A program made the translations under genes and the position numbers. Positions 9,364 to 17,894 of a DNA stretch of 64,000 bases are shown here, piece after piece. Location of the stretch: the NCBI RefSeq assembly GCF_016278385.1, contig NZ_JADQBY010000002.1, positions 73,097-137,096 of the forward strand. The letters run 5' to 3'. Position 1 is the stretch's first letter. Each line of letters opens with the position of its first letter. This stretch comes from Methanolobus sp. (GTDB taxonomy: Archaea > Halobacteriota > Methanosarcinia > Methanosarcinales > Methanosarcinaceae). The notes below the pieces were generated by a model, which was not told the origin of the DNA, did not search any database, and worked only from the letters and a program-made list of their open reading frames with translations.

Positions 9364-11031
9364 ATTCAAGAACAAAGCAGGATCACAGAAACAAACAGAA
9401 GTATTAAAGTCCTTATTGCGGCCATAATACTCAGCTCTTTGATCATTCCCTGTGCACAGGCAAATACCTCTGCAAATGTGGTGAAAGTCGGAGTATATCC
9501 AAATGTGCCTCTTGTTTCATTAAATGAGGATGGTATAGCTGAAGGTTTATATATTGAGATACTGCAAAACATTGCTTCAAAAGAAGGATGGGAACTGGAA
9601 TATATACCAGGTACACGGGAAAAGTCCCTTGAAAGACTTGACAATGGTAGCATAGACATCCTGCCTGCGGTACCATATACACCTGAAATGGATGAACGTT
9701 ACACTCTGACAACAGAAGCAGTATTTACAGACTGGGGAGTAGTCTACACATATGAAGGCTCAGACGTTCGTTCCATGAGCGACCTTGATGGAAAGAGAGT
9801 AGCCTACTACGATGACATCTTTTTTGAAAGCTTCAATGAAAGTCTCGGAAATTCAAATATCAGTTACCTATTTCTAGAGGCTGATAATTACATGGAAGTC
9901 TTTGAACTCGTACATGGAAGGGAAGCTGATGCTGGTATAATAGCAAGGTCCTATGGACAGGGTCATGAATCACAATACAATGTCGAAAAGATATCGTTTG
10001 TAATATCTCCAACAGATATGGTTTTTGCATTACCGGAAAATGCAGACACGAATATATCCATAATGATAGATGAAAATATTCGCCAGATGGTTAGCCAGAA
10101 TGGCACCATACATTACATCACCCAGAAAACAGAGGAAACTAATCTGAATACATGGGAAAGTCCTTCGTGGCTTAAATTTTCAGTAGGAATTGGCGGCGGA
10201 TTACTTTTACTATTTGTTGTACTGAGCCTGACCTTACGTAACAAGGTTGAGGAGAAAACCTATGAACTTAACTCCAAGAACAGGGAACTTGAAGTAGAAA
10301 TCCGGGAAAGAAAAATTGTTGAGGAAAAATTAAAACAATATTCTTATGATCTAAAACACTCCAACGAATTGAAGGATCTCTTTACAGACATACTCCGGCA
10401 TGACCTCATAAATCCGGCCACTGTTATTAAAGGATATGTTGAGTACCTCATGGAAGTTGAGGATGATAATCAGAAAATAGATGCAATTAACGCAATTGAA
10501 AGGAATAATAAGAAACTTATCAACCTTATCGAAAATGCTGCAAATCTTGCCAAGCTTGAGAACATGGACGAGCTTGATTTTGAAACAATTGATATGAAAG
10601 AAATTGTTGAAGAAGTAATTGATAATCTTAAACCAAAAATGGATGAAAAGGGAATGAAAGTGCACTTCAATCCCGCAGGCAAGTATCTGGCAGATGTGAA
10701 TTCAACCATCGAAGATGTTTTTTCAAACCTGATAGGCAACTCTATAAAGTACAGTTCTTCAGGAACTACAATCACAATAAATATTGATAATCTTGATAAT
10801 GCATGGGAAGTATCCATAACAGATGAGGGAGAAGGAATACCTGACAAAGATAAACCCCATATCTTTGATAGATTCAAGAGAGCACAAAAACTGAATGTTA
10901 AAGGTTCAGGACTTGGACTTGCCATTGTCAAACGCATAATAGAACTGCACGAAGGAAGCGTGGAAGTTAAAGACGGGCCTGATGGAAAAGGAACAACGTT
11001 CAAGGTAAATCTGCAAAAGGCAAAGCTTTAG
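9364..11031 (+). CDS. Membrane histidine kinase with extracellular substrate-binding-protein-like sensor
   Basis: Clear coding sequence runs upstream of the first canonical start (TTG, 9439). It encodes a basic segment and hydrophobic signal sequence (NRSIKVLIAAIILSSLIIP), so that TTG would remove the signal. The frame is closed by TGA at 9343-9345 and has no ATG/GTG/TTG before 9439. The start given here (ATT, 9364; GGAAG 7 nt upstream) is provisional and gives ~555 residues. Order: signal, SBP type-3-like sensor (~45-240), transmembrane helix (~262-283), coiled coil, HisKA with RHDLINP, and HATPase with NLIGNSIKYSS, DEGEGIPDK and GSGLGLAI. It likely senses an extracellular small ligand and phosphorylates an unlinked regulator. 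Confidence 0.85.
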   Translation: MQEQSRITETNRSIKVLIAAIILSSLIIPCAQANTSANVVKVGVYPNVPLVSLNEDGIAEGLYIEILQNIASKEGWELEYIPGTREKSLERLDNGSIDILPAVPYTPEMDERYTLTTEAVFTDWGVVYTYEGSDVRSMSDLDGKRVAYYDDIFFESFNESLGNSNISYLFLEADNYMEVFELVHGREADAGIIARSYGQGHESQYNVEKISFVISPTDMVFALPENADTNISIMIDENIRQMVSQNGTIHYITQKTEETNLNTWESPSWLKFSVGIGGGLLLLFVVLSLTLRNKVEEKTYELNSKNRELEVEIRERKIVEEKLKQYSYDLKHSNELKDLFTDILRHDLINPATVIKGYVEYLMEVEDDNQKIDAINAIERNNKKLINLIENAANLAKLENMDELDFETIDMKEIVEEVIDNLKPKMDEKGMKVHFNPAGKYLADVNSTIEDVFSNLIGNSIKYSSSGTTITINIDNLDNAWEVSITDEGEGIPDKDKPHIFDRFKRAQKLNVKGSGLGLAIVKRIIELHEGSVEVKDGPDGKGTTFKVNLQKAKL

Positions 11032-11035
11032 GGAA

Positions 11036-11055
11036 TATACTGACACATCAGTATA
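11036..11055. terminator. Perfect 8-bp hairpin between convergent genes
   Basis: TATACTGA (11036-11043) and TCAGTATA (11048-11055) flank a CACA loop. The hairpin covers the stop of the minus-strand amidohydrolase and lies just past the kinase stop. There is no T-run, so a terminator role is only suggested by position. Confidence 0.4.
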
Positions 11056-11839
11056 GTTCTGGCCTCCTGTCGTCCAATGCAGGAATTATTTCTCTTATTT
11101 CAAGAGTCTTTTCAAGTTCAATATTGTGGCAAATCACAGATTCCAAATCATTTGCTTCTGCTTTGACTTCACCAAGGCCATCGATTATTACGGAACCACC
11201 GAAAAATGATGAATCAGGGCCATCCCCTACTCTGTTACAAGCAATATGTGGGATCTGATTTTCAATTGCACGGGCTATTGAGAGTGACTTCCATATATGC
11301 CCACGCGGCGAAGGGAACTCAGCTATGGTAATAAGGATGTCAGAACCTTCAAGAACAAGTTTCCTTGCAACTTCAGGAAAACGTAATTCATAACATATTT
11401 GAAGACCAATTGTCAGGTTCCTTTTTCGTAGCCTGATCGGATGAATCTCACTTCCCGGGGAAAAACATTGTTTTTCCCTTTTAAAAGGATGTGTTTTACG
11501 ATATGTACCCACTACTTCCCCATCTTCTACGCAGACACCAAGATTATAATATTCAAACCTGCTTACAACAGCTTTTTTTTCGATTACAGAGAAAATCAGT
11601 ACGCATTTATGTTCTCTTGAGAAATCACACATTTTCTGTACCGTTTCACCATTCTCAGGCTCTGCAGAATGTTCTATCTTTTCATAACAGAATCCAGTTG
11701 AGAACACTTCAGGAAATGCGAGTACATCAGCACCTTTTTCCACAGCTTCTTGTGCCATAGCAAGAGCTTTTGAAATGTTCGCTTCTTTTTTGCAATTGAG
11801 AATATTCATCTGAATACAGGCACATTTTATGAGAGACAT
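11048..11839 (-). CDS. Nitrilase-superfamily carbon-nitrogen hydrolase
   Basis: 263 residues from the ATG at 11839, preferred to TTG 11848. The Glu-Lys-Cys triad of the nitrilase superfamily is visible: Glu in LAFPEVFSTG, Lys in YRKTHPF and Cys in LQICYELRFPE. Members hydrolyse amides or nitriles; the RFPE-type active-site context resembles omega-amidase and related amidohydrolases. The natural substrate cannot be assigned. It is a soluble cytoplasmic enzyme with no signal. It converges on the kinase at 9.4 kb with a hairpin between them. Confidence 0.85.
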   Translation of the reverse strand: MSLIKCACIQMNILNCKKEANISKALAMAQEAVEKGADVLAFPEVFSTGFCYEKIEHSAEPENGETVQKMCDFSREHKCVLIFSVIEKKAVVSRFEYYNLGVCVEDGEVVGTYRKTHPFKREKQCFSPGSEIHPIRLRKRNLTIGLQICYELRFPEVARKLVLEGSDILITIAEFPSPRGHIWKSLSIARAIENQIPHIACNRVGDGPDSSFFGGSVIIDGLGEVKAEANDLESVICHNIELEKTLEIREIIPALDDRRPELY

Positions 11840-11912
11840 TAAAAACAAAACCTTTTTTAGTCAATTTTATGAATAAATATGTTATTTGATATCAAATACC
11901 TAAGTGGAAGTA

Positions 11913-12524
11913 TTATCCGAAATCTCCCAGAGAAGTGGATTTTGTTTTAGGGATCAAACCACCCAGATCAACAGAACTTCGTACTATTTTAAGAAGTATG
12001 CAATTAGAATTTTTTATGACATCCGTGTTCACGTTCTTCAGATCATAAGCAGGCTCCCCAGACTGAATTTTTATCTTTGTGATACCTGCAGTATAGTCCT
12101 TCGGATTTTTGTCTGTAAGGATAAGATCACAATTTGAAGATGAAAGATATTCTGTAAAGCTCTTGCCACTCAACCCCATTCTGATAAACTCTTCCTTAAA
12201 TAGTGGCCTGTCAAGTGTTCGTGATAGAACATATGCTGCAACAGGTATCATTAACGCAGAATCCAGAGATTTAATGCCCTCGGCAATAAATGAATATATA
12301 TCCCCATTATCATTTTGTTCAGATTCCACAATGCTGTAAACCTTGGAGGGAGGAATTTCGACCTCATTCAGTTTCCTGAGGTCTTTCAAGGCCCGCAGGT
12401 AGCCTGTCATTACAAGGCGATGCTCATCTATCCCCCTGTCCTTCAGTTCACGTGTGACACCACTGATAGAAAGCTGCCTGCCTTTTAGAATTTGACTTAT
12501 AAGTAAATAAATATTGTCGGACAT
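11913..12524 (-). CDS. Uncharacterised protein with N-terminal helix-turn-helix-like segment
   Basis: 203 residues from the ATG at 12524. The frame extends 41 codons further upstream, but that part reads as non-coding, and a TATA-like box on this strand (about 12557-12564) would put transcription start close to 12530. Residues ~1-60 (ISQILKGRQLSISGVTRELK and the following helices) look like a winged-helix domain. The C-terminal half is mixed alpha/beta without recognised motifs. No transmembrane segment is present. It could be a DNA-binding regulator, but no family is assigned. Confidence 0.6.
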   Translation of the reverse strand: MSDNIYLLISQILKGRQLSISGVTRELKDRGIDEHRLVMTGYLRALKDLRKLNEVEIPPSKVYSIVESEQNDNGDIYSFIAEGIKSLDSALMIPVAAYVLSRTLDRPLFKEEFIRMGLSGKSFTEYLSSSNCDLILTDKNPKDYTAGITKIKIQSGEPAYDLKNVNTDVIKNSNCILLKIVRSSVDLGGLIPKTKSTSLGDFG

Positions 12525-12892
12525 GTTAACTGTACCATCATTGATAACAAACCTGATATATTTAGCGGTACTTTTTAAATAAAATACGAAAACATCGTAT
12601 ATACAGGTAGATTTAAAAACAATAATGACGTTATTAAAGTCCTTCATAAGCTGATGGCAACTATATGATCAGTAACTTATCATAATATTAATCAGGCAGA
12701 TAAAAATAGTCCTCGAAGCATAAAAACATGTAGTCATTTTGAATTTATTCATTCGATTATATGCGATTTTGTTTAGGCCAACATACCCTGCATTCCGAGA
12801 CATCTGAAAACAATTAATATTACAAAAATCATATACTATATGGCTAAAGTTGGATTTGACCCCACCTTTCGTGATAACTTTAGGAGGATTGA

Positions 12893-13927
12893 ATGCGGAT
12901 ACCCATGTTTACCCTAAACCCCACCCGTCCGGTTGAGATTACAGACAGGTCGGTTAGTGGTTTGATGGAGGCAATGTTATACACAGGATTTCAGGGAAGG
13001 AAACTTGCTGAATCTGCGAAAGCATGGGAAAATATGCTTAAAGATGAAAACGTAACAATTTTCATGGGCCTCAGCGGTGCAATGGTACCTGCTGGCATGA
13101 GAAAAACCATTACGTACCTCATAGAGAACCGTCTTATAGACTGTCTTGTGAGCACCGGGGCAAATATTTTCCATGACTGTCACGAGGCTCTTGGCCTAAA
13201 ACATTACGTAGGTTCCCACATGGCAAATGATGAGGAACTCTTTGAGCATGGTGTTGACAGGATATATGATGTCTTTGCATATGAAGAGGAATTTAGGAAC
13301 ACTGATCATTTCATCGCAGAGTTCGCTAAAAAACATGAGGGAAAACAGTATTCATCTCGTGAATTCATCCACCTGCTGGGCAAGGAGATCTCAGAAAAAG
13401 GTGACACACAGTCAATTATTGCCAGTGCATACAAGCATAATGTACCAATATTCATACCAGCACTATGTGATAGTTCTATTGGAATAGGACTTACCATTGC
13501 CAGAAGATTGGGCTGCAATGTCAATATTGATCAGATTAGAGATGTTGACGAAATAACACAGATGGTCGAGCTTTCAAAAAAGACAGGTGTTGTCTATGTT
13601 GGTGGAGGCGTGCCAAAGAACTTCATCCAGCAAACTGAAGTCGTTGCTTCCATAATGGGACACGATGTTGCAGGCCATGAATATGCAATTCAATATACAG
13701 CCGATGTCCCCCACTGGGGAGGACTTTCCGGATGTACATTCGATGAAGCTGTTTCCTGGGGAAAGATTGCGAAGGAAGCAAAGAAAATACAGGTATTTGT
13801 AGATGCTACAATAGCACTTCCGATTGTAACTCAGACATTGTATGAGACTACAAATAATCAGCTACGTAAGATACCTTCATTCAGCTGGAATGATGGAAAG
13901 GCTGAGATCTATTTCGAAACGTTATGA
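12893..13927 (+). CDS. dys: Deoxyhypusine synthase
   Basis: 344 residues, matching archaeal DHS. Conserved segments include MGLSGAMVPAGM, STGANIFHD and ALCDSSIGIG. The catalytic lysine lies in VGGGVPKNFIQQ, where the enzyme-intermediate imine forms. The enzyme transfers the aminobutyl group of spermidine to a lysine of aIF5A using NAD, the first step of hypusine formation. ATG at 12893 follows TTAGGAGG by a good distance. No aIF5A gene is adjacent. Confidence 0.95.
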   Translation: MRIPMFTLNPTRPVEITDRSVSGLMEAMLYTGFQGRKLAESAKAWENMLKDENVTIFMGLSGAMVPAGMRKTITYLIENRLIDCLVSTGANIFHDCHEALGLKHYVGSHMANDEELFEHGVDRIYDVFAYEEEFRNTDHFIAEFAKKHEGKQYSSREFIHLLGKEISEKGDTQSIIASAYKHNVPIFIPALCDSSIGIGLTIARRLGCNVNIDQIRDVDEITQMVELSKKTGVVYVGGGVPKNFIQQTEVVASIMGHDVAGHEYAIQYTADVPHWGGLSGCTFDEAVSWGKIAKEAKKIQVFVDATIALPIVTQTLYETTNNQLRKIPSFSWNDGKAEIYFETL

Positions 13928-14074
13928 AATCACAACACATTTATTAAGTTAAACCTCCAATATGATAGGTACCAAAATAGATAATACGTGGGCATTGCAT
14001 GCTCACATGAACGAGAGAAAAAGTTCAAATGTGTCTATTTATACCAGGTCCGTTGACACAGACGAGGTAATAAA

Positions 14075-14590
14075 ATGAGTAAACGAACAAGAATTATTAA
14101 TGACCCCTCCGAACTCGTACCTCTACTACAGGTTTTTGGATCAAAGAGACACAAAAAAGTATTTGACTCGCTTCTGAACCTCTGGATGACAAAGGATGAT
14201 CTGGATGATCTTTTGGGTACGGATGTAACCAAAAGTATAAACATACTCAAAAAAAGCGGTTTAATAGAAAGTCAGTGGCATATGCCTGAACCGGGTAAGA
14301 CACCCGAAAAGGAATACCGCTCATCATATTCTAAAGTCCAGACGAATTTTCAGTGCTCTTTTGAAGATATGAGTGACATCATTATGCTCACTTTTATGCC
14401 TTATGAAGAAGTGAAGGATGCCATTGAAGAACTTGAACAACTGGTGGAACAGGGTAACGATTCAATGAGCAGCCTTACAAGAGCGATGAATAAAAGCCCA
14501 TTATATATCCGCGCAGTTGCCCGTAGATCGGATAAACTTTCAGTCATGGGACAAAGACTCAAAGCCCTTCAGGATGGAGAAGCAGAATGA
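14075..14590 (+). CDS. Winged-helix (ArsR-like) transcriptional regulator
   Basis: 171 residues; ATG at 14075 follows GAGGTAA. Residues ~15-75 form an ArsR-like winged helix (GSKRHKKVFDSLLNLWMTKDDLDDLLG then a recognition helix with KSINILKKSGLI). The C-terminal half is acidic and helical and may mediate dimer formation or sensing. No metal-binding CxC motif is seen. The stop overlaps the next start by 4 bp (ATGA), so the two regulators are translationally coupled and may act together. Confidence 0.72.
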   Translation: MSKRTRIINDPSELVPLLQVFGSKRHKKVFDSLLNLWMTKDDLDDLLGTDVTKSINILKKSGLIESQWHMPEPGKTPEKEYRSSYSKVQTNFQCSFEDMSDIIMLTFMPYEEVKDAIEELEQLVEQGNDSMSSLTRAMNKSPLYIRAVARRSDKLSVMGQRLKALQDGEAE

Positions 14591-15375
14591 TAGAACTTCT
14601 TCATAGTAAAAGTGGTATTACAAAATTTCAGATCCTTATAGAGGTAGCTGCACACCAGCCAAATGTGCGGCAAAAAGAAATTGCTGAAAAAATAGGCGTC
14701 ACGCCACAAGCTGTTTCTGAATATATAAAAGAGCTTGTTTTAGAAGGCCACATTTATTCTGAAGGAAGAGTTCGCTATAGGATTACAAAACAGGGTGTCG
14801 AGTGGGTACTTGAAAATGCAGCAGATATGAAGAGATACGCACGCTATGTAATGAGTGATATAATAAGCCATGTCTCTACCTGGACTGCAATTGCCAGAGA
14901 AGACCTTGAAAAAGGAAAAGAAGTCTACCTGCAAATGGAAAATGGTCTGCTCTACGTTAGTACAACTGATGTAACAAATGCAACCGGAACAACAATATCA
15001 GATGCAAAGAAAGGTGATGATGTAGGCGTTACCAATCTCATGGGCCTGATTGATCTTGAAAATGCAAGCATCACGGTTTGCAGGATACCAAGGGTTGAAC
15101 GTGGTGGATCACACAATGTTGATGTGGAGCGTTTAAGATCCCTCGCTAAATCAAAGTCATACATTGCAACGGTAGGAGTTGAGTCACTTATTTCCCTTAG
15201 AAGAATTGGTCTTGAACCACATGTCATGTTCGGAGCAAAGGAATCAGTCATAGAAGCAGCATATCATGGAGTGTCTTCACTGGTGCTTGCTATTGATGAA
15301 GAGGTCCCCACAATTCTGAGCAGGCTTGAAGCCGAAGATCTCGAATACGAACTTGTGGATCTTAGCATACAGTAA
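14587..15375 (+). CDS. MarR-like winged-helix regulator with C-terminal ligand-type domain
   Basis: 262 residues. Residues ~10-75 carry a clear winged helix: KEIAEKIGVTPQAVSEYIK followed by a wing RVRYRITKQG. The rest (~85-262) is a conserved archaeal alpha/beta domain, with a segment resembling a Rossmann-like or ligand-binding fold (SKSYIATVGVESLISLRRIG). This layout matches a widespread euryarchaeal regulator family whose effectors are unknown to me. It is coupled by ATGA to the ArsR-like gene before it and is followed after 21 bp by a phosphodiesterase. Confidence 0.72.
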   Translation: MIELLHSKSGITKFQILIEVAAHQPNVRQKEIAEKIGVTPQAVSEYIKELVLEGHIYSEGRVRYRITKQGVEWVLENAADMKRYARYVMSDIISHVSTWTAIAREDLEKGKEVYLQMENGLLYVSTTDVTNATGTTISDAKKGDDVGVTNLMGLIDLENASITVCRIPRVERGGSHNVDVERLRSLAKSKSYIATVGVESLISLRRIGLEPHVMFGAKESVIEAAYHGVSSLVLAIDEEVPTILSRLEAEDLEYELVDLSIQ

Positions 15376-15396
15376 TCCAATAACCGAAGTGATACT

Positions 15397-15930
15397 ATGA
15401 AACTCATACTGGTGTCTGATACACATCTTGAAACCGACAGCATACCTGCCTTTCTTTCTGATGTTTTTGACCAGTATGACATAATAGTACATGCAGGGGA
15501 TTTTGATTCGCTTTCATTTTACAAGGCTCTTGAAGCTACAGGAAAACTGAAAGCTGTACACGGCAATTCTGATGAGCCGGCTGTTAAAGAACTACTCCCC
15601 GAGAAGCTTATATTTGAGGTTGAAGGAGTGAAGATAGGAGTTATCCACGAGGCTTCACTTTCCATCGTTGATAATACAGCGACAAGATACATGGCTATGG
15701 AAATGGGAGTTGATGTTCTTGTCTTTGGACATCTTCACAGACCCATTATAGAAAAGAGTGATGTGCTTATAATCTGTCCGGGATCACCTACAAAAGCAAG
15801 GATGTCTGACCCCTGTGCAGTTGAGCTGATAGTAGAGAACGGCTTAATAACAACGAATATAATTCCCATAACAGGCCAATCCTGTGGATATATTGACTTT
15901 TCACGCAAACTTGGTGAAAAAAAAGATTGA
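15397..15930 (+). CDS. YfcE/MJ0936-type metallophosphoesterase
   Basis: 177 residues with the calcineurin-like dinuclear metal motifs in order: SDTHLE, HAGDFDS, VHGNSDEP, VIHEAS and FGHLHRP. Short members of this family (about 165-185 aa) are Mn/Ni-dependent phosphodiesterases; the physiological substrate is unknown. GAAGTGATA precedes the ATG. It is the third gene of an operon with two winged-helix regulators, which suggests a nucleotide or signal-turnover role, but this is inference only. Confidence 0.85.
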   Translation: MKLILVSDTHLETDSIPAFLSDVFDQYDIIVHAGDFDSLSFYKALEATGKLKAVHGNSDEPAVKELLPEKLIFEVEGVKIGVIHEASLSIVDNTATRYMAMEMGVDVLVFGHLHRPIIEKSDVLIICPGSPTKARMSDPCAVELIVENGLITTNIIPITGQSCGYIDFSRKLGEKKD

Positions 15931-15934
15931 ATGC

Positions 15935-16168
15935 TTAATTTTGGCCATTTAATGTTTCTGTTTTGAACATAGCACCTGTGCCTTTTAACGTCATCTGGAT
16001 CTTATCAGAGAATAAGAGAATTTCATCCAGATCTACTTTGTCACCCCAATCATAAACGTAGTCATAATTTCCCTGTACAGGCTGAAACCCAAGGGACATA
16101 AGACTCCTGTTAACTTCTGAAGGCATGGCACCGTTGCTGTTGAACCATAGAACCAGATATGTTTTCAT
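15935..16168 (-). CDS. Conserved small protein of unknown function (77 aa)
   Basis: 77 residues from the ATG at 16168, which has GTGAG 4-9 nt upstream; the GTG at 16177 is the alternative. The pattern of strands (TYLVLWF) and helices (MPSEVNRSLMSLGF), then YDYVYDW and a C-terminal strand-helix unit, suggests a small ferredoxin-like alpha/beta fold. There are no cysteines and no signal. It converges on the phosphodiesterase with a 4-bp gap. No family is recognised. Confidence 0.55.
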   Translation of the reverse strand: MKTYLVLWFNSNGAMPSEVNRSLMSLGFQPVQGNYDYVYDWGDKVDLDEILLFSDKIQMTLKGTGAMFKTETLNGQN

Positions 16169-16255
16169 AATACTCACAAATTAATCAATGATGGCGTTAC
16201 TTATGCCACTTTTGGTCGGTAAAAATAAAGGGCAAATATGCCCCAATAACTAAAA

Positions 16256-16822
16256 TCAATAAGTTTCGTTTAAGGACTTCAATGCCTGAGCAACCATTGA
16301 GGAATAATGCCTGATGTCAGGATCGTAATATTCTTTCGCCTTCTGTGAATTAGCAGATGTATCATCAAGGGCCTCTATCCTGTCGAGAGTACATTTTGCA
16401 GTCTCTATTACCCACATATCCCTCGTCTGTCCATCGACGATATGTAGAGACTCAGGACGCACTGAAGTGAGAACATCACCTTCACCTGTGGTATACGTAC
16501 TTGGCTTGCCCACAACAGCAACGAATGCAGGAGTTTCGCATTCAGCAAGTATCTGAGCAGCTTCTGGCTGATATTGTCCTGCATATATCAGGAAAGAACC
16601 TGTAGGATCAGTCACACGACCACGCCAGTACTCGGAATCCGTACCTATATCTTCTTTTTCGATAAGAGTTCCAACAATAAATACACGATTTACTTTTGCA
16701 CCTGTAGGAGTCAGAAGATACTGGGGAGCATACTGATCATCACCATCCTTGAAACTTAGATTGGATTCCCTGAACTCCTGGGCAAACACTCTTTTAGCAA
16801 CTTCCCTTGTATATCCGGCCAC
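16256..16822 (-). CDS. RPA-associated protein (COG3390 OB-fold family)
   Basis: 188 residues. It starts with the family hallmark TREVAKRVFAQEF and contains an OB-fold core with KVNRVFIVGTLIEKED and WRGRVTDPTGSFLIYAG. This family is encoded next to archaeal RPA and contributes to the single-stranded DNA-binding complex. It begins directly after the stop of the RPA gene upstream (0-nt gap), so the pair is one operon. A longer paralog lies at 21.8 kb beside a second RPA. Confidence 0.85.
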   Translation of the reverse strand: MAGYTREVAKRVFAQEFRESNLSFKDGDDQYAPQYLLTPTGAKVNRVFIVGTLIEKEDIGTDSEYWRGRVTDPTGSFLIYAGQYQPEAAQILAECETPAFVAVVGKPSTYTTGEGDVLTSVRPESLHIVDGQTRDMWVIETAKCTLDRIEALDDTSANSQKAKEYYDPDIRHYSSMVAQALKSLNETY

Positions 16823-17821
16823 TTAGATCACCTCTGCTGCGGCTATAAGCTCATCCAATTCAGATGGATCGTATGAAAATACAGGAGCTATAGAATCTAC
16901 AAGCAGATATCTCTCAATTTTAGAACCATCTAACTTATAATATTTACCTACAAGTAATTTCTTCATTTGTTCAAGAACAACTCCCTGGTCCAGAGCGTCT
17001 GCAGCCATTGCAATTGCATTTTCAAGTGTTATACCGGTAATTTCTTCCACCTGATCTCTTTTCAGTATTGCATCCTGAATGAAAGCACCATCATCCATGA
17101 CAGCCTTTATACGAAGATCGTATACACCATCCACCTTTCCGTGCTCCATGCAGGCACCTTTTGTCAGCGCCCTGTTACATTCCGGACATCTTTTGATAAG
17201 TCCTGAGCCAGACTGTATGTCCACCATAGCACCCATAAAATCGACTGTTGTATTTCCAACCTCGATTTCTTCATCAATGGATTCAATGGAACTGCTCTTA
17301 TTGACATTTAGCTGGAATTTTCCATTCCATTCATTTACAACCACATTTCTAAACAAGTAACTTTTATTTTCCTCAACACTGGATGCCCCGGAACTTTCCC
17401 ATATTGTGAATTTGATGGTCCCGGTCTCGTCCCCTATAAGGCCTACCTGTGCTATGGATTCATGGGAATTATCCCATAACTGCACTACTTTACCCCTTAT
17501 AGTGACCCATTTTCCATCTTCTGCTACATCAGAAATGTTTGCCATAGGGGATTCGGACTGCCCACCTGTATAAAATTCATTCCTGTTAATATTGTGAAAT
17601 TTCAAAAAGTAGTTGACAACACTTCTTCGTGCTTCTTCCTTTGGGACCTTGAACTTGTTGATCATCTTATCAAGACGTTCTTCAATTTCCTCAATAGGAA
17701 TCTCCACTCCAAGTTCATTGAACCTGGCATTAATTTCCTGTGCTAATTGTTTCATAATTAAATCCTCAAGCCTCTTGTTTGTTTCTTCTGGAGAGGCAAT
17801 TATCCTGTATGTTTCAACCAT
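16823..17821 (-). CDS. rpa: Replication protein A with zinc finger
   Basis: 332 residues. After an N-terminal helical region there is an OB fold (~95-190: GKWVTIRGKVVQLWD, GDETGTIKFTIWE). A second OB fold with an inserted zinc finger follows, with C-x2-C...C-x3-H (CPECNRAL...CMEHG). It binds single-stranded DNA in replication and repair. This matches the short RPA2/RPA3-type proteins of Methanosarcina. A TATA element on this strand (about 17850-17862) and no ribosome binding site suggest a short or absent leader. The downstream gene is its RPA-associated partner. Confidence 0.9.
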   Translation of the reverse strand: MVETYRIIASPEETNKRLEDLIMKQLAQEINARFNELGVEIPIEEIEERLDKMINKFKVPKEEARRSVVNYFLKFHNINRNEFYTGGQSESPMANISDVAEDGKWVTIRGKVVQLWDNSHESIAQVGLIGDETGTIKFTIWESSGASSVEENKSYLFRNVVVNEWNGKFQLNVNKSSSIESIDEEIEVGNTTVDFMGAMVDIQSGSGLIKRCPECNRALTKGACMEHGKVDGVYDLRIKAVMDDGAFIQDAILKRDQVEEITGITLENAIAMAADALDQGVVLEQMKKLLVGKYYKLDGSKIERYLLVDSIAPVFSYDPSELDELIAAAEVI

Positions 17822-17894
17822 ATATAATAGAATTGTAAGCAGGGCGAAAGTAATATATAAAGAATAAAAGTGAGTTTAACTAGGGGCTTAAAAC

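Noticed and set aside
12525-12647. N-terminal extension of 41 codons for the gene ending at 11913
   Set aside because: The sequence is non-coding in character and contains the likely TATA box; ATG 12524 fits better.
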